This document shows, in pieces, positions 1-10,581 of a DNA stretch of 64,000 bases. The position numbers and the translations under genes were made by a program. Position 1 is the first letter of the stretch, and each line of letters starts with the position of its first letter. This DNA is from Oscillospiraceae bacterium (GTDB lineage: Bacteria; Bacillota; Clostridia; Oscillospirales; Oscillospiraceae): positions 1 through 64,000 of the forward strand of contig JAEETX010000002.1 of NCBI GenBank assembly GCA_016286665.1, written 5' to 3'. Below the pieces are notes generated by a model that ran no database searches, had not been told where the DNA came from, and saw only the letters and a program-made list of their open reading frames with translations.

Positions 1-42
1 GATGGTAGTCTGATAATACTGAGGATGGATACCTTCCTTCAC
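1..42 (-). CDS. rpmE: Ribosomal protein L31 (RpmE), first 14 codons, cut by window edge
   Basis: Reading leftward from a GTG at 40-42, the 14 codons to the window edge encode MKEGIHPQYYQTTI, which matches the conserved N-terminus of bacterial ribosomal protein L31 of the 50S subunit. A ribosome-binding site (GAGGTG) lies 8 nt upstream and a strong promoter lies at 82-110. Only the N-terminus is inside the window, so I cannot tell whether this is the zinc-binding (CxxC) or the zinc-free L31 form. Confidence 0.88.
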   Translation of the reverse strand, partial: MKEGIHPQYYQTTI

Positions 43-81
43 TTCAGTTCACCTCTTTCTCTTCTTTTTGCAACGCAGGAT

Positions 82-110
82 ATATTAACACATTTTCATT
101 CTGATTGCAA
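82..110 (-). promoter_or_regulatory. Sigma-A promoter of rpmE
   Basis: On the minus strand there is a -35 box TTGCAA (105-110), a 17-nt spacer and a -10 box TAATAT (82-87) preceded by TGT, an extended -10. The predicted start leaves a leader of about 30 nt before the rpmE GTG codon. Confidence 0.75.
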
Positions 111-145
111 GTCTTTTTTCTCTCGAATTTCCTGTGTTTTTTCGC

Positions 146-886
146 TTATCCGTCCAGGTTCCCGGTTTCATACATGACCGCCGTCAGGGCGCAGAGAGGT
201 GCGGTCTCGCAGCGCAGGATACGCGTGCCCAGGGTGACGGCAGGGATGCCGGCTGCCTTCGCCGCTTCCGCTTCCTCCGCCGAAAAACCGCCCTCCGGCC
301 CGGTGATCAGGGCAGCGGAGGTAAAGGGCTGTCTGCTTTTCATCAGGGCGCGGAGGCTGAGGCTCGTTTCTTCTTCCCAGAGAAAGGCGGCCAGCCCGGC
401 TCGGGAGGCCTCCCCCAGCATCTCCGGAAAGCGCGGAATCCACCGTACCCACGGGATACGTCCGCGGCCGGACTGCATGGCCGCCCCTTCGGCGATCTTC
501 TGGAGCCGTTCCAGCTTTCCGCGAAGGGCTTTTTCCTCCGGCCGGGCCACACAGCGGGAGGATTGGAAAAAGACGATCCCCTCCGCGCCCAGCTCCACGG
601 CCTTCTGGACGATCACTTCCGTCTTGTCCCCCTTCGGCAGCGCGGCATAGAGCACGGCGCTGACCGTAGGTTCTCCCGTCATGGGGCGCAGCTCCAGCAC
701 CCGCAGGAGGCAGCCTGCTTTATCCGCCGCTTCCACGGCGCAGCGGGCTTCCGTTCCCCGTCCGTCGGAAACGATCAGCTCCTCCCCCTCCCGCACGCGC
801 AGGACCCGCAGATGCTCCGCATGCTTTCCCCGAAGGGTGATATGCGCCTCCCGCAGGTCGCAGTCGGGGGCAAAAAACTTCGGCAT
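146..886 (-). CDS. rsmE: 16S rRNA (uracil(1498)-N3)-methyltransferase RsmE
   Basis: This 246-residue protein has the usual length and layout of RsmE, which methylates U1498 of 16S rRNA in the assembled 30S subunit using S-adenosylmethionine. It has an N-terminal PUA-like RNA-binding part (about 1-70) and a C-terminal SPOUT/trefoil-knot domain. Knot motifs are visible: KGDK and KAVELG (85-100), QSGR (138-141), GPEGG (196-200) and LGTRILRCETA (219-229). The ATG is supported by GGAGG 5 nt upstream. It lies upstream of rpmE on the same strand, but rpmE has its own promoter. PrmA, a frequent partner, is not here. Confidence 0.95.
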   Translation of the reverse strand: MPKFFAPDCDLREAHITLRGKHAEHLRVLRVREGEELIVSDGRGTEARCAVEAADKAGCLLRVLELRPMTGEPTVSAVLYAALPKGDKTEVIVQKAVELGAEGIVFFQSSRCVARPEEKALRGKLERLQKIAEGAAMQSGRGRIPWVRWIPRFPEMLGEASRAGLAAFLWEEETSLSLRALMKSRQPFTSAALITGPEGGFSAEEAEAAKAAGIPAVTLGTRILRCETAPLCALTAVMYETGNLDG

Positions 887-949
887 GTATCCTCCACGTC
901 CTTTGCTTCATAGAATGGTCCGAGATCAAGACCGGGGAGATGGTTATGG

Positions 950-1396
950 ATGGAATCCGGCTTTGCGGCGGTATGGGAGCGCGTTACCGGCGACCTACCG
1001 GCGAAGGACGAGCAGGCGAAGCTCCGCAGATGGATAGAGGATGAAGCGCATAGCATCCGGGCTTATGAAGCGCTCCTGCGCACGGGACTGCCGAGAGCGG
1101 CGCAGGAAACGCTGCGGCAGATCCTTTCGGAAAAACGAATTCGGCTGAAACGCCTGCAGACCGTGGTTTTTCTGCGCACGGGCGATATTCACGTTGTCAG
1201 CCTGCCGGAAGAACCGAAGCCGCCGACGCTCCTCCGAAGCCTGAGAAGCCGGTATGCAGCGGAGCTTGCGCAGGCGGAAAGCTTCCGCCGGGCCGTTTCC
1301 GGCGGGAGCGACCTGCGGGAAATCTGCGCGGAGCTCGCCGAGGGAAACAGGCTAACGGCGGAACGCCTGCGAAGCCTGGCAGAGCGTTTACTCTGA
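950..1396 (+). CDS. Hypothetical protein, possibly a degenerate ferritin-like helical bundle
   Basis: This 148-residue protein is predicted to be almost entirely helical and soluble. Two helix pairs can be seen, about 20-75 and 95-148. The stretch EDEAHSIRAYEALL followed about 30 residues later by EKRIRLKRLQ resembles the spacing of ferritin-like superfamily helices, but the second half lacks the histidines that would complete a di-metal site. I therefore do not assign an iron function. The start follows a GGGGAGA ribosome-binding site at 934-940. Its 3' end overlaps the convergent cytidine deaminase gene by 9 nt. It stands alone on the plus strand among leftward genes. Confidence 0.6.
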   Translation: MESGFAAVWERVTGDLPAKDEQAKLRRWIEDEAHSIRAYEALLRTGLPRAAQETLRQILSEKRIRLKRLQTVVFLRTGDIHVVSLPEEPKPPTLLRSLRSRYAAELAQAESFRRAVSGGSDLREICAELAEGNRLTAERLRSLAERLL

Positions 1397-1801
1397 ACGG
1401 CGGAGCATCCCGTCCATTTCTTCCTTGATGGAAACACGGGGCAGCAGCGCGCTCAGCCGGTAGCTGACATAGTGGCCGTCCTTTTTGGCGGCCAGGATCT
1501 CCATATCCTCCGAAAACTCCCGCAGCACCTGCAGGCTGCTGCCGCAGGGCAGACAGTATTCCTGGGATGCGGCGGCAACGGCGATCCGGCGGAAGCTGCG
1601 GCGGCCCTCGCTGACGGCCTTGACCACGGCGGTGCGCTCGGCGCAGATGGTGTCCCCGAAAGAGGCGTTCTCCACATTGCAGCCTAGGAACACGCTTCCG
1701 TCAGAGCATTCCAGCGCTGCGCCGACGCGCAGTCCGGAATAGGGCGCATAAGCATTTTCGGCAGCCTCAAAGGCCATGTTCAGCAGTTCTCTGTCTGTCA
1801 T
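1388..1801 (-). CDS. cdd: Cytidine deaminase with a substituted zinc ligand
   Basis: This 137-residue protein matches the small tetrameric cytidine deaminases that convert cytidine and deoxycytidine to uridines for pyrimidine salvage. The substrate loop (NVENASFGD, 42-50) and the catalytic C53-A54-E55 are present. The usual PCxxC zinc motif reads P85-C86-G-S-S89, so the third canonical ligand Cys89 is serine and the following Arg is Leu. A non-canonical Cys83 lies three residues before Cys86 and might compensate. It is last in the secA-pgeF-lipoprotein string, 13 nt after its neighbour. Activity is uncertain. Confidence 0.88.
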   Translation of the reverse strand: MTDRELLNMAFEAAENAYAPYSGLRVGAALECSDGSVFLGCNVENASFGDTICAERTAVVKAVSEGRRSFRRIAVAAASQEYCLPCGSSLQVLREFSEDMEILAAKKDGHYVSYRLSALLPRVSIKEEMDGMLRRSE

Positions 1802-1814
1802 TGGTTCTCCTCTC

Positions 1815-3371
1815 TCAATGATCCGCGGTCACCCACGCGGTGACGGCGCGGAAGGGGTCCGTCCAGCTGGGATCCGTTTCCCGCACGGAGCCCTGCCTGG
1901 AATAAATGATCCGCCGCTGAAAAACAAGCGGGATCACCCGGCAGGTCTCCGCGGAATAGGCGCACAGCTCCGATGCGATCTGCCTTCGCTCCTCGCCGGT
2001 GGAAGCGCGGAGGTCTTTCGCCAGCTTCAGCAGCATATCGTCCCCGTATTCCCCGAAGAGCTGCGTCAGATCGAAATCCGCCGTCAGCCTCATGGAACCG
2101 AGATACATGTCGTAATCCCGGCTCCTGACCGCCTGGAGGAAATCATTATCTCCCACAAGCCGCAGCTCCGTTCGGATGCCCTTGCGCTTCAGGTCTTCCG
2201 CGATGCTCCGGGCAGCTGCCGTTGCCGCCTCGTTCTCGGAGCAGACAAGCAGCTGAAAGCTGAAGGGCGTGGGGATGCCGTCCCGGAAATACTCCAGCAC
2301 CCCGTCCCCGTCATAGTCCTCCGTCAGTATCTCAATGCAGTATTCGCCGAAATCCGCGGGCAGCCAGGCCTTCGCCGCGGCTTCGTCCGCTTCCGTGAGC
2401 AGCGGGTGCAGCGGCATCCAGGTCGCGTCTCCGCCCAGAATGGAGGAAAGGCTGCCCCTGTTGACGGCGGCATTCACCAGCCTCCGGCGGGCAGGATCGG
2501 CCAGAGCGTCGGAAGCGGGATTCACGGCCAGGTAATAGAGGATCGAGGTAGGCAGGCTGCGGCGCACCGCCCCATCAAAGCTGCTCTGCCCCATAACGCC
2601 GGGATCGGACACCAGCAGGTCCAGTTCCCCGGAGGCAAAGGCGCTGGCCATCTCCTCCACGGCGAAATACCGCAGCTCGATGCGCGCAAAGGGAAGACTG
2701 TCCGATAAGGGGCTGAAGGGATTCGCGCGCAGCCAGGCCCCGCTGTCGTCCTCCTGAAATACATAAGGTCCGCTGCCCAGAGGAAGGCTCCTGTACGCGG
2801 TCCCCTCCTTCACGACGGGCACATCCAGCAGCACGGGAAAATCCGGCTGCGGAGAGGAGAGCGTGATCCGAAGCTTTTCACCCGTCCAGGCGACGTCCGT
2901 GACGTTTTTCAGCCGGCTGCAGTAAAAGGAGGTTTCCTCCCGCGCGCGGTTGAGGGAATAGAGCACATCCCAATAGGTCATGTCGGTTCCGTCGGAAAAG
3001 CGGGCGTCATCCCGCAGCGTCAGCAAAAAGGTCTGACCGTCGTCCGGCGTCGTCCACTCCGTGCAAAGCGCGGCCTCCGCCTGAAAATCCGATGAAACGC
3101 CCAGCAGGTTCTCATATAACAGCGTGCTCAAGAGCCGATTGACTTCCGTTCCGCAGGTGAAGGGGTTCATGGAGGATGCGTCGGCATACCGCAGCGTGAA
3201 TTTTCCGTCGTCCGGCCAATCCTCCTGCGTGACCAGCTGCTGGGGCGACGGCGTGGGCGGATATTCCGGCCAGTCCGGCGCTTCCGTGGGCGCGGGGGTG
3301 GCTTCCGGCGCCCGGAGACTGCAGGCGCAGAGGAATACCAGGGCAAGGAAAAGAAACAGCATCCGCTTCAA
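1815..3371 (-). CDS. Orphan oligopeptide-type ABC substrate-binding lipoprotein
   Basis: This 518-residue extracytoplasmic solute-binding protein belongs to family 5 (OppA/DppA type). A signal peptide ends in the lipobox LCAC with lipid-bearing Cys17, followed by a Pro/Thr/Glu-rich linker (about 18-45) and the bilobed domain. No ABC permease or ATPase is adjacent. It instead sits between pgeF and cdd in a string headed by secA, so it may serve a transporter encoded elsewhere or the Opp system at 17427-24741. The start is TTG, supported by GGAGG 7 nt upstream. That TTG overlaps the pgeF stop codon (TTGA), indicating translational coupling. The substrate is unknown. Confidence 0.85.
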   Translation of the reverse strand: MKRMLFLFLALVFLCACSLRAPEATPAPTEAPDWPEYPPTPSPQQLVTQEDWPDDGKFTLRYADASSMNPFTCGTEVNRLLSTLLYENLLGVSSDFQAEAALCTEWTTPDDGQTFLLTLRDDARFSDGTDMTYWDVLYSLNRAREETSFYCSRLKNVTDVAWTGEKLRITLSSPQPDFPVLLDVPVVKEGTAYRSLPLGSGPYVFQEDDSGAWLRANPFSPLSDSLPFARIELRYFAVEEMASAFASGELDLLVSDPGVMGQSSFDGAVRRSLPTSILYYLAVNPASDALADPARRRLVNAAVNRGSLSSILGGDATWMPLHPLLTEADEAAAKAWLPADFGEYCIEILTEDYDGDGVLEYFRDGIPTPFSFQLLVCSENEAATAAARSIAEDLKRKGIRTELRLVGDNDFLQAVRSRDYDMYLGSMRLTADFDLTQLFGEYGDDMLLKLAKDLRASTGEERRQIASELCAYSAETCRVIPLVFQRRIIYSRQGSVRETDPSWTDPFRAVTAWVTADH

Positions 3372-4086
3372 GCTCGTTCCTCCCTGCCGTTCAGCACGAT
3401 CACGCCTGCCTGAACGCCCCGCTTCCCGGCGGTATAGCGATGGGACCAGTATGCTTCATGGCTGCACATGGTGCAAATAGGGCTGACTTCGATGTTTTTC
3501 ACGCCGGATAGCTCCAGCAGGCGGCGGTTGAAGCCCTTGAGGTCGACCTTGTCGAGGTCGATGAAGGGTTCCGCTTCCCTGCCGAGACATTTCCGCATGG
3601 CTTCACGGACTTCGTTCCCCACCTGATAGCAACAGACGCCGATGCTGGGGCCGATCCAGGCGCGGATACGCTCCGGCGGACATTCCATTTCCCGCACAGC
3701 CTTGGCGGCGATGCCCTTGACGGTGCCCCGCCAACCGGCGTGGACGGCACTGATCACCCCGTCCCCCTCCAGCAGGATGGGCACGCAGTCGGCGGAAAAA
3801 ACCATGAGCGCCAGCTCCGGGGTCCGGGTGATCAGCCCGTCCGCCTCCCGAAGCGGCTGGAAAATATCGGTGACGGCATCACGGGCATCCACATGAAGGA
3901 TGCGGTCCGTGTGCTGCTGGCTGAGGAAAACGAAACGGCTACAGCCGATCATCTCCCCCACCCGGCGGAAATTCTCCCGGACGTTGGCCGGATCGTCACC
4001 GCAGTTGCGGCGCAGATTCAGGCTGGCCCAGTCGCCGGCGGACACGCCGCCGGCGCGGGAGGTAAACAGATGACGGGAAACCTCCA

Positions 4087-4087
<1 letters not shown>
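3368..4087 (-). CDS. pgeF: PgeF/YfiH-type multicopper-oxidase-like laccase-domain protein
   Basis: This 239-residue protein belongs to the YfiH/PgeF family, reported in different members as peptidoglycan-editing, purine nucleoside-processing or laccase-like zinc proteins. The metal ligands are visible as His59 (QQHT), Cys101 (SADC) and His116 (HAGWRG). The family length is normal. Its start overlaps the secA stop codon by one nucleotide and its stop overlaps the next gene by four, so it is translated within a coupled secA string. I infer cytoplasmic metabolite or precursor editing; the exact substrate cannot be read from sequence. Confidence 0.9.
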
Positions 4088-6846
<2,759 letters not shown>

Positions 6847-6894
6847 ATGATTTGATCCGCCTTGTCGTTCTTGTTGGAATAATCCTAATAAATT

Positions 6895-6903
6895 ATTATA
6901 TCA
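6895..6903 (-). promoter_or_regulatory. Extended -10 promoter of secA
   Basis: On the minus strand this reads TGATATAAT, a perfect -10 box with a TGn extension, 48 nt before the secA ATG. The -35 region (TTTATT at about 17 nt) is poor, as is common for extended -10 promoters. The rest of the 6847-7209 gap holds the opposing promoter at 7025-7053. The stretch 6905-7020 shows nothing else I can identify. Confidence 0.6.
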
Positions 6904-7024
6904 CCCGATTGTGAAAAAATAAAGTACCGGAAAAGCAAAAGATCATCCGCTGTTCAACGTGCCGGCACAGCCGGTCTGTGATTGCGCCGACAGCATTTCC
7001 GGGAAAACATACTGTATTTAATTA

Positions 7025-7053
7025 TTGTAAAAACGGAAAGGGAATGTTATAAT
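7025..7053 (+). promoter_or_regulatory. Sigma-A promoter of the gliding-type ABC cluster
   Basis: The -35 box TTGTAA (7025-7030), a 17-nt spacer and a perfect TATAAT (7048-7053) preceded by TGT form a strong promoter. Transcription would begin near 7060, giving a leader of about 150 nt before the ATPase gene at 7210. I see no obvious attenuator in that leader. Confidence 0.75.
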
Positions 7054-7209
7054 GAAAAATAGCTGTTTACACACTATTTTGCCGAACTTCATACTATTGT
7101 AATAATTGCATGGCATAATGGCAGCGTTTTGGGAGCATTTGCTTCCGTGCATCCCCGCGAAAGAAGCCCGCGGCGGCTCTGCGGCACGACAGCAGGAGGG
7201 AAACGAAGG

Positions 7210-8265
7210 ATGATCGAAGTATCCAATCTGACCAAGACCTACGGTAAGAAACGCGGCATCGACCGCCTCTCCTTCACCATCGGCGACGGGGAGATCGTGG
7301 GTTTTCTCGGCCCGAACGGGGCGGGCAAATCCACAACCATGAACATCATCACCGGCTATCTGTCCGCCAGCTCCGGCGCTGCGCGGATCGGCGGCATCGA
7401 CGTGCTGGAGGACCCGATCGCAGCGAAGAAGCAGATCGGTTATCTGCCGGAGCAGCCTCCGCTCTACCTGGACATGACCGTGGAGGAATACCTGGACTTC
7501 ATCTTTGACCTGAAAGCGGTCCGGGAGCTGAAGCGCAGGGATCACGTGATGGAGATATGCGAGCTTGTGGGGCTGAAGGACCAGTACAAGCGGGTCATCC
7601 GCAACCTTTCCAAGGGCTATAAGCAGCGTGTCGGCATGGCTCAGGCCTTGATCGGCAACCCCGAGGTGCTGATCCTGGACGAGCCCACCGTCGGCCTGGA
7701 CCCCAAACAGATCATTGAGATACGAAATGTGATCAAAAACCTGGGCAAAAACCGCACCATCATTCTTTCCACGCATATCCTGCAGGAGGTCAGCGCCATC
7801 TGCGAGCGGGTGCTGGTCATCAACAACGGGCAGATCGTCGCCGACGACAAGCCGGAAAACCTTTCCGCCCGGATCACCGGCGAGCGAAAGCTCTCCGTCC
7901 GCGTGGCAGGCCCGCAGGACATGGTCCGGAAAATCCTGCGGAGCATCGACGGCGTGCAGTTCGCGGACGTGACGGTGCAGGCGGAGAAGGGCTCCTACGA
8001 CTTCCTGGTGGAGGCCAAGCCCAATGTGGACATCCGCAAGCCCATGTTCATCGCGCTGGCAAAGGCAGGATACCCCATCCTCCAGCTCAAGAGCATGGAC
8101 CTCAGTCTGGAGGATATCTTCCTTTCCCTGGTGGAGGAAAAGAAACGTCAGCGGAACCCGCAGAACAAAGCGCCCAGGAAGCTTTCCGCCGACACCGCCC
8201 TCAATGTCAGCGGCGGCGAACCGGCTTCCGGCGACGACGAGCAAGGAAAGGAGGCCGATGACTGA
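7210..8265 (+). CDS. ABC transporter ATP-binding protein, GldA-like
   Basis: This is the ATPase of an ABC-2 type exporter, 351 residues from the ATG at 7210, chosen because AGGAGGG lies 10 nt upstream; the reading frame stays open further upstream but without family similarity. Walker A GPNGAGKST is at 34-42, the signature LSKGY at 133-137 and Walker B DEP at 157-159. The C-terminal extension (about 215-310) resembles the regulatory tail of Nat/Gld-type ATPases, and the last 40 residues are low-complexity. It overlaps the permease gene by one base. The pairing with GldF-, GldG- and DUF4340-type genes points to the gliding-type ABC family rather than a drug exporter. Confidence 0.92.
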   Translation: MIEVSNLTKTYGKKRGIDRLSFTIGDGEIVGFLGPNGAGKSTTMNIITGYLSASSGAARIGGIDVLEDPIAAKKQIGYLPEQPPLYLDMTVEEYLDFIFDLKAVRELKRRDHVMEICELVGLKDQYKRVIRNLSKGYKQRVGMAQALIGNPEVLILDEPTVGLDPKQIIEIRNVIKNLGKNRTIILSTHILQEVSAICERVLVINNGQIVADDKPENLSARITGERKLSVRVAGPQDMVRKILRSIDGVQFADVTVQAEKGSYDFLVEAKPNVDIRKPMFIALAKAGYPILQLKSMDLSLEDIFLSLVEEKKRQRNPQNKAPRKLSADTALNVSGGEPASGDDEQGKEADD

Positions 8266-8969
8266 TGTCTGCCATTTACAAGCGCGACCTGCGCGCCTAT
8301 TTCACCTCCCCCGTCGGCTATGTGTTCATCGCCGCGTTCGTCTTTGTGATGAACCTGGTCTTCTACATCCAGAATATGATGACGGCGCAAAACCGGCTGA
8401 CGACCGTCTTTTCCGTCATGTTCTACGCGCTTATCGTTCTGGCGCCCGTCCTGACGATGCGCACCTTCAGCGAGGAATACAAGCAGAAAACGGATCAGCT
8501 GCTGCTGACCGCCCCCGTGAAGCCGGCGGGCATCGTCATGGGGAAATTCCTGGCGGCCTACACGGTCTATGTGATCTCCCTGGCGCTGCTGCTGATCCAG
8601 GTCATCATCATCGCTGCCGTCAGCACGCCCAACGGCGCGATCATCTTCGGCAACTACATCGCCCTTCTCGCCGTCGGCGCGGTCTTCATCGCCATCGGCA
8701 CCTTCGTCTCCTCCCTGACGGAGAACCAGCTGGTTGCCAACATCGCCACGCTGGCCATCAACGTGTTCCTGTTCCTGATGGACTACGCCTACAGTCTCAT
8801 CAACCTTACCTGGCTGAAGCGCATCCTCTACTGGATTTCCATCTTCCGCCGCTACAACACCTTCTATGTGGGTGTGTTTTCCGTAGCCGACTTTTTCTTC
8901 TATCTCTGCGCCGCCGCCGTCTTCCTTTTCCTGACGGTCCGGGTTCTGGAAAAGAAGCGCTGGAGCTGA
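8265..8969 (+). CDS. ABC-2 type permease, GldF-like
   Basis: This 234-residue integral membrane protein has about six predicted transmembrane helices and the ABC-2 membrane fold typical of GldF/NosY-type permeases. A cytoplasmic segment after the second helix carries MRTFSEEYKQKTDQLLL, the coupling-helix-like region common in this family. The start codon overlaps the ATPase stop (TGATG), so the two are translationally coupled. It probably forms a dimer with the ATPase; the exported or extracted substrate is unknown. Confidence 0.92.
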   Translation: MSAIYKRDLRAYFTSPVGYVFIAAFVFVMNLVFYIQNMMTAQNRLTTVFSVMFYALIVLAPVLTMRTFSEEYKQKTDQLLLTAPVKPAGIVMGKFLAAYTVYVISLALLLIQVIIIAAVSTPNGAIIFGNYIALLAVGAVFIAIGTFVSSLTENQLVANIATLAINVFLFLMDYAYSLINLTWLKRILYWISIFRRYNTFYVGVFSVADFFFYLCAAAVFLFLTVRVLEKKRWS

Positions 8970-9057
8970 CCCCCTTCCCTGACCATCACCGAGGGCGCAA
9001 AGAGACTGCGGCCCCCATTCCCAAGAAAGGAGCTGCCCGAGGGCAGATCGAGATATC

Positions 9058-10581
9058 ATGAAAAGAAAACAGGACGACGAAATCCTGAATGAAGGCCTGA
9101 TCGACGAAGCGCTGGCCGCCGAAGAAGAAGAGATCAAAAGCCGGAAATTCAAATACGGGACCCTGGCTACCATCTTCACCGTCATCTTCATCATTGCCAT
9201 CATCCTCGTCAATGTGCTGCTGGGTTATATGACCGACCGCTTTGTGTGGGAATTCGATATGACGAAGGAGCACCTTTTCGAGATTTCCGAGGATACGAAG
9301 GAAATCATCGACGACATGACGCGGGACGTCACCATCACCGTCCTGGCGGATGAGACGGTTTTCCGCGACGCCGAGCAGATGCTCAGCAATGTTTATGAGA
9401 TCCTCCAGCGATATGAAGCGCTGGGCGGCGGCAAGATCAAGGTCCGCTACATCAATCCCAACATGAACCCCAAGATTTTTGAGCAGTACAACGATCTGGG
9501 CGATCTGGGCAACAATTACATCATTGTGGAAAGCGATCTTCGGAAGAAATCCATGTCGCCCAACAGCCTTTACAACATCAAGGTGGACGAGGAATCCAAC
9601 ATCAGCTACTTCGTCGGCATCCGTGCCGAGCAGCAGCTGACCTCCTCCCTGCTGTTCGTGACCCAGGAATCCGTCAACACCGCCTGCTGGCTCCGGGGCC
9701 ACGGCGAGGATTATTCCAAGGATCAGCTGGACAGCATCCTGAACAAGATGAATTACGACACCCAGGTCATCATCCTTGCCCAGGATGAGATTCCGGAGGA
9801 ATGCACCCTTCTCATCATCAACGCGCCTGAGACGGACTACGGCCCGGACGAGATCGAGAAGCTGGACGCCTTCTTCAAGCGCGGCGGCGACGCCATCGTC
9901 GCTCTCTCGCCGGAAACCAGCGTCAGCCTGACGAATCTTACCGGCTTCTTTGAGGAATGGGGCGTCCACTACCGCAGCGAGTATATCCTGGACAACTATC
10001 AGAGCATCAGCAACATGCCCTTCTATGTGGTCCCCACCATCACCAACATCAAGAACGTCACCGACCGGCTGAACACGAAAAACTACTTTGCCATCGTCCC
10101 CGCCTGTATGCCCATCGACCTGACGGGCACCGAAACCGGCTCCCATAATCTGGCGGTCCTGATGACCTCCTCCCGCCGTTCCTACACCAAGGACCTGGAC
10201 GAGATCACCCTTGGCTACGACTACGATGAAGAAAACGATCAGACCGGCCCCTTCAATATGTGCGTCATCTCGGAGTATCTGGCTACGGACAAGAATATGA
10301 ACTACACCCGCGGCGATATCCTTTTCTGCTCCGCCGGTATGCTCTCCGACAGCGTGCTGAAGGCCAGCAACTATCTCAACGGTCAGTTTGTGGAGCATGT
10401 GCTGGACTATATCAGCGAATACAGCGACGGCGTAGTGATCCCGGACAAGGACTTTGAATCCACCATGCTGAATATCCTCAGCTGGCAGAGCCGCCTGGTG
10501 CTCTACATCGTCGTCATCGCCCTTCCTCTGCTGATCCTGGCGGCGGGTATCCTGATCTGGTCCAAAAGGAGACACCTGTAA
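9058..10581 (+). CDS. GldG-like ABC accessory membrane protein
   Basis: This 507-residue protein has a charged cytoplasmic N-terminus, one transmembrane helix at about 35-57, a large extracytoplasmic domain and a second transmembrane helix at about 481-503 followed by KRRHL. This is the layout of GldG-type ABC auxiliary proteins (ABC_transp_aux / DUF4350-like domain). The role of the family outside Bacteroidota gliding is not established. An 88-nt gap separates it from the permease gene. The nearest good Shine-Dalgarno sequence (AAGGAG near 9026) is too far from the ATG, so initiation here may be weak or coupled differently. Confidence 0.85.
   Translation: MKRKQDDEILNEGLIDEALAAEEEEIKSRKFKYGTLATIFTVIFIIAIILVNVLLGYMTDRFVWEFDMTKEHLFEISEDTKEIIDDMTRDVTITVLADETVFRDAEQMLSNVYEILQRYEALGGGKIKVRYINPNMNPKIFEQYNDLGDLGNNYIIVESDLRKKSMSPNSLYNIKVDEESNISYFVGIRAEQQLTSSLLFVTQESVNTACWLRGHGEDYSKDQLDSILNKMNYDTQVIILAQDEIPEECTLLIINAPETDYGPDEIEKLDAFFKRGGDAIVALSPETSVSLTNLTGFFEEWGVHYRSEYILDNYQSISNMPFYVVPTITNIKNVTDRLNTKNYFAIVPACMPIDLTGTETGSHNLAVLMTSSRRSYTKDLDEITLGYDYDEENDQTGPFNMCVISEYLATDKNMNYTRGDILFCSAGMLSDSVLKASNYLNGQFVEHVLDYISEYSDGVVIPDKDFESTMLNILSWQSRLVLYIVVIALPLLILAAGILIWSKRRHL

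Noticed and set aside
7097..7119. A second promoter (TTGTAA and CATAAT) downstream of the one at 7025
   Set aside because: The spacer is only 11 nt, too short for sigma-A recognition.
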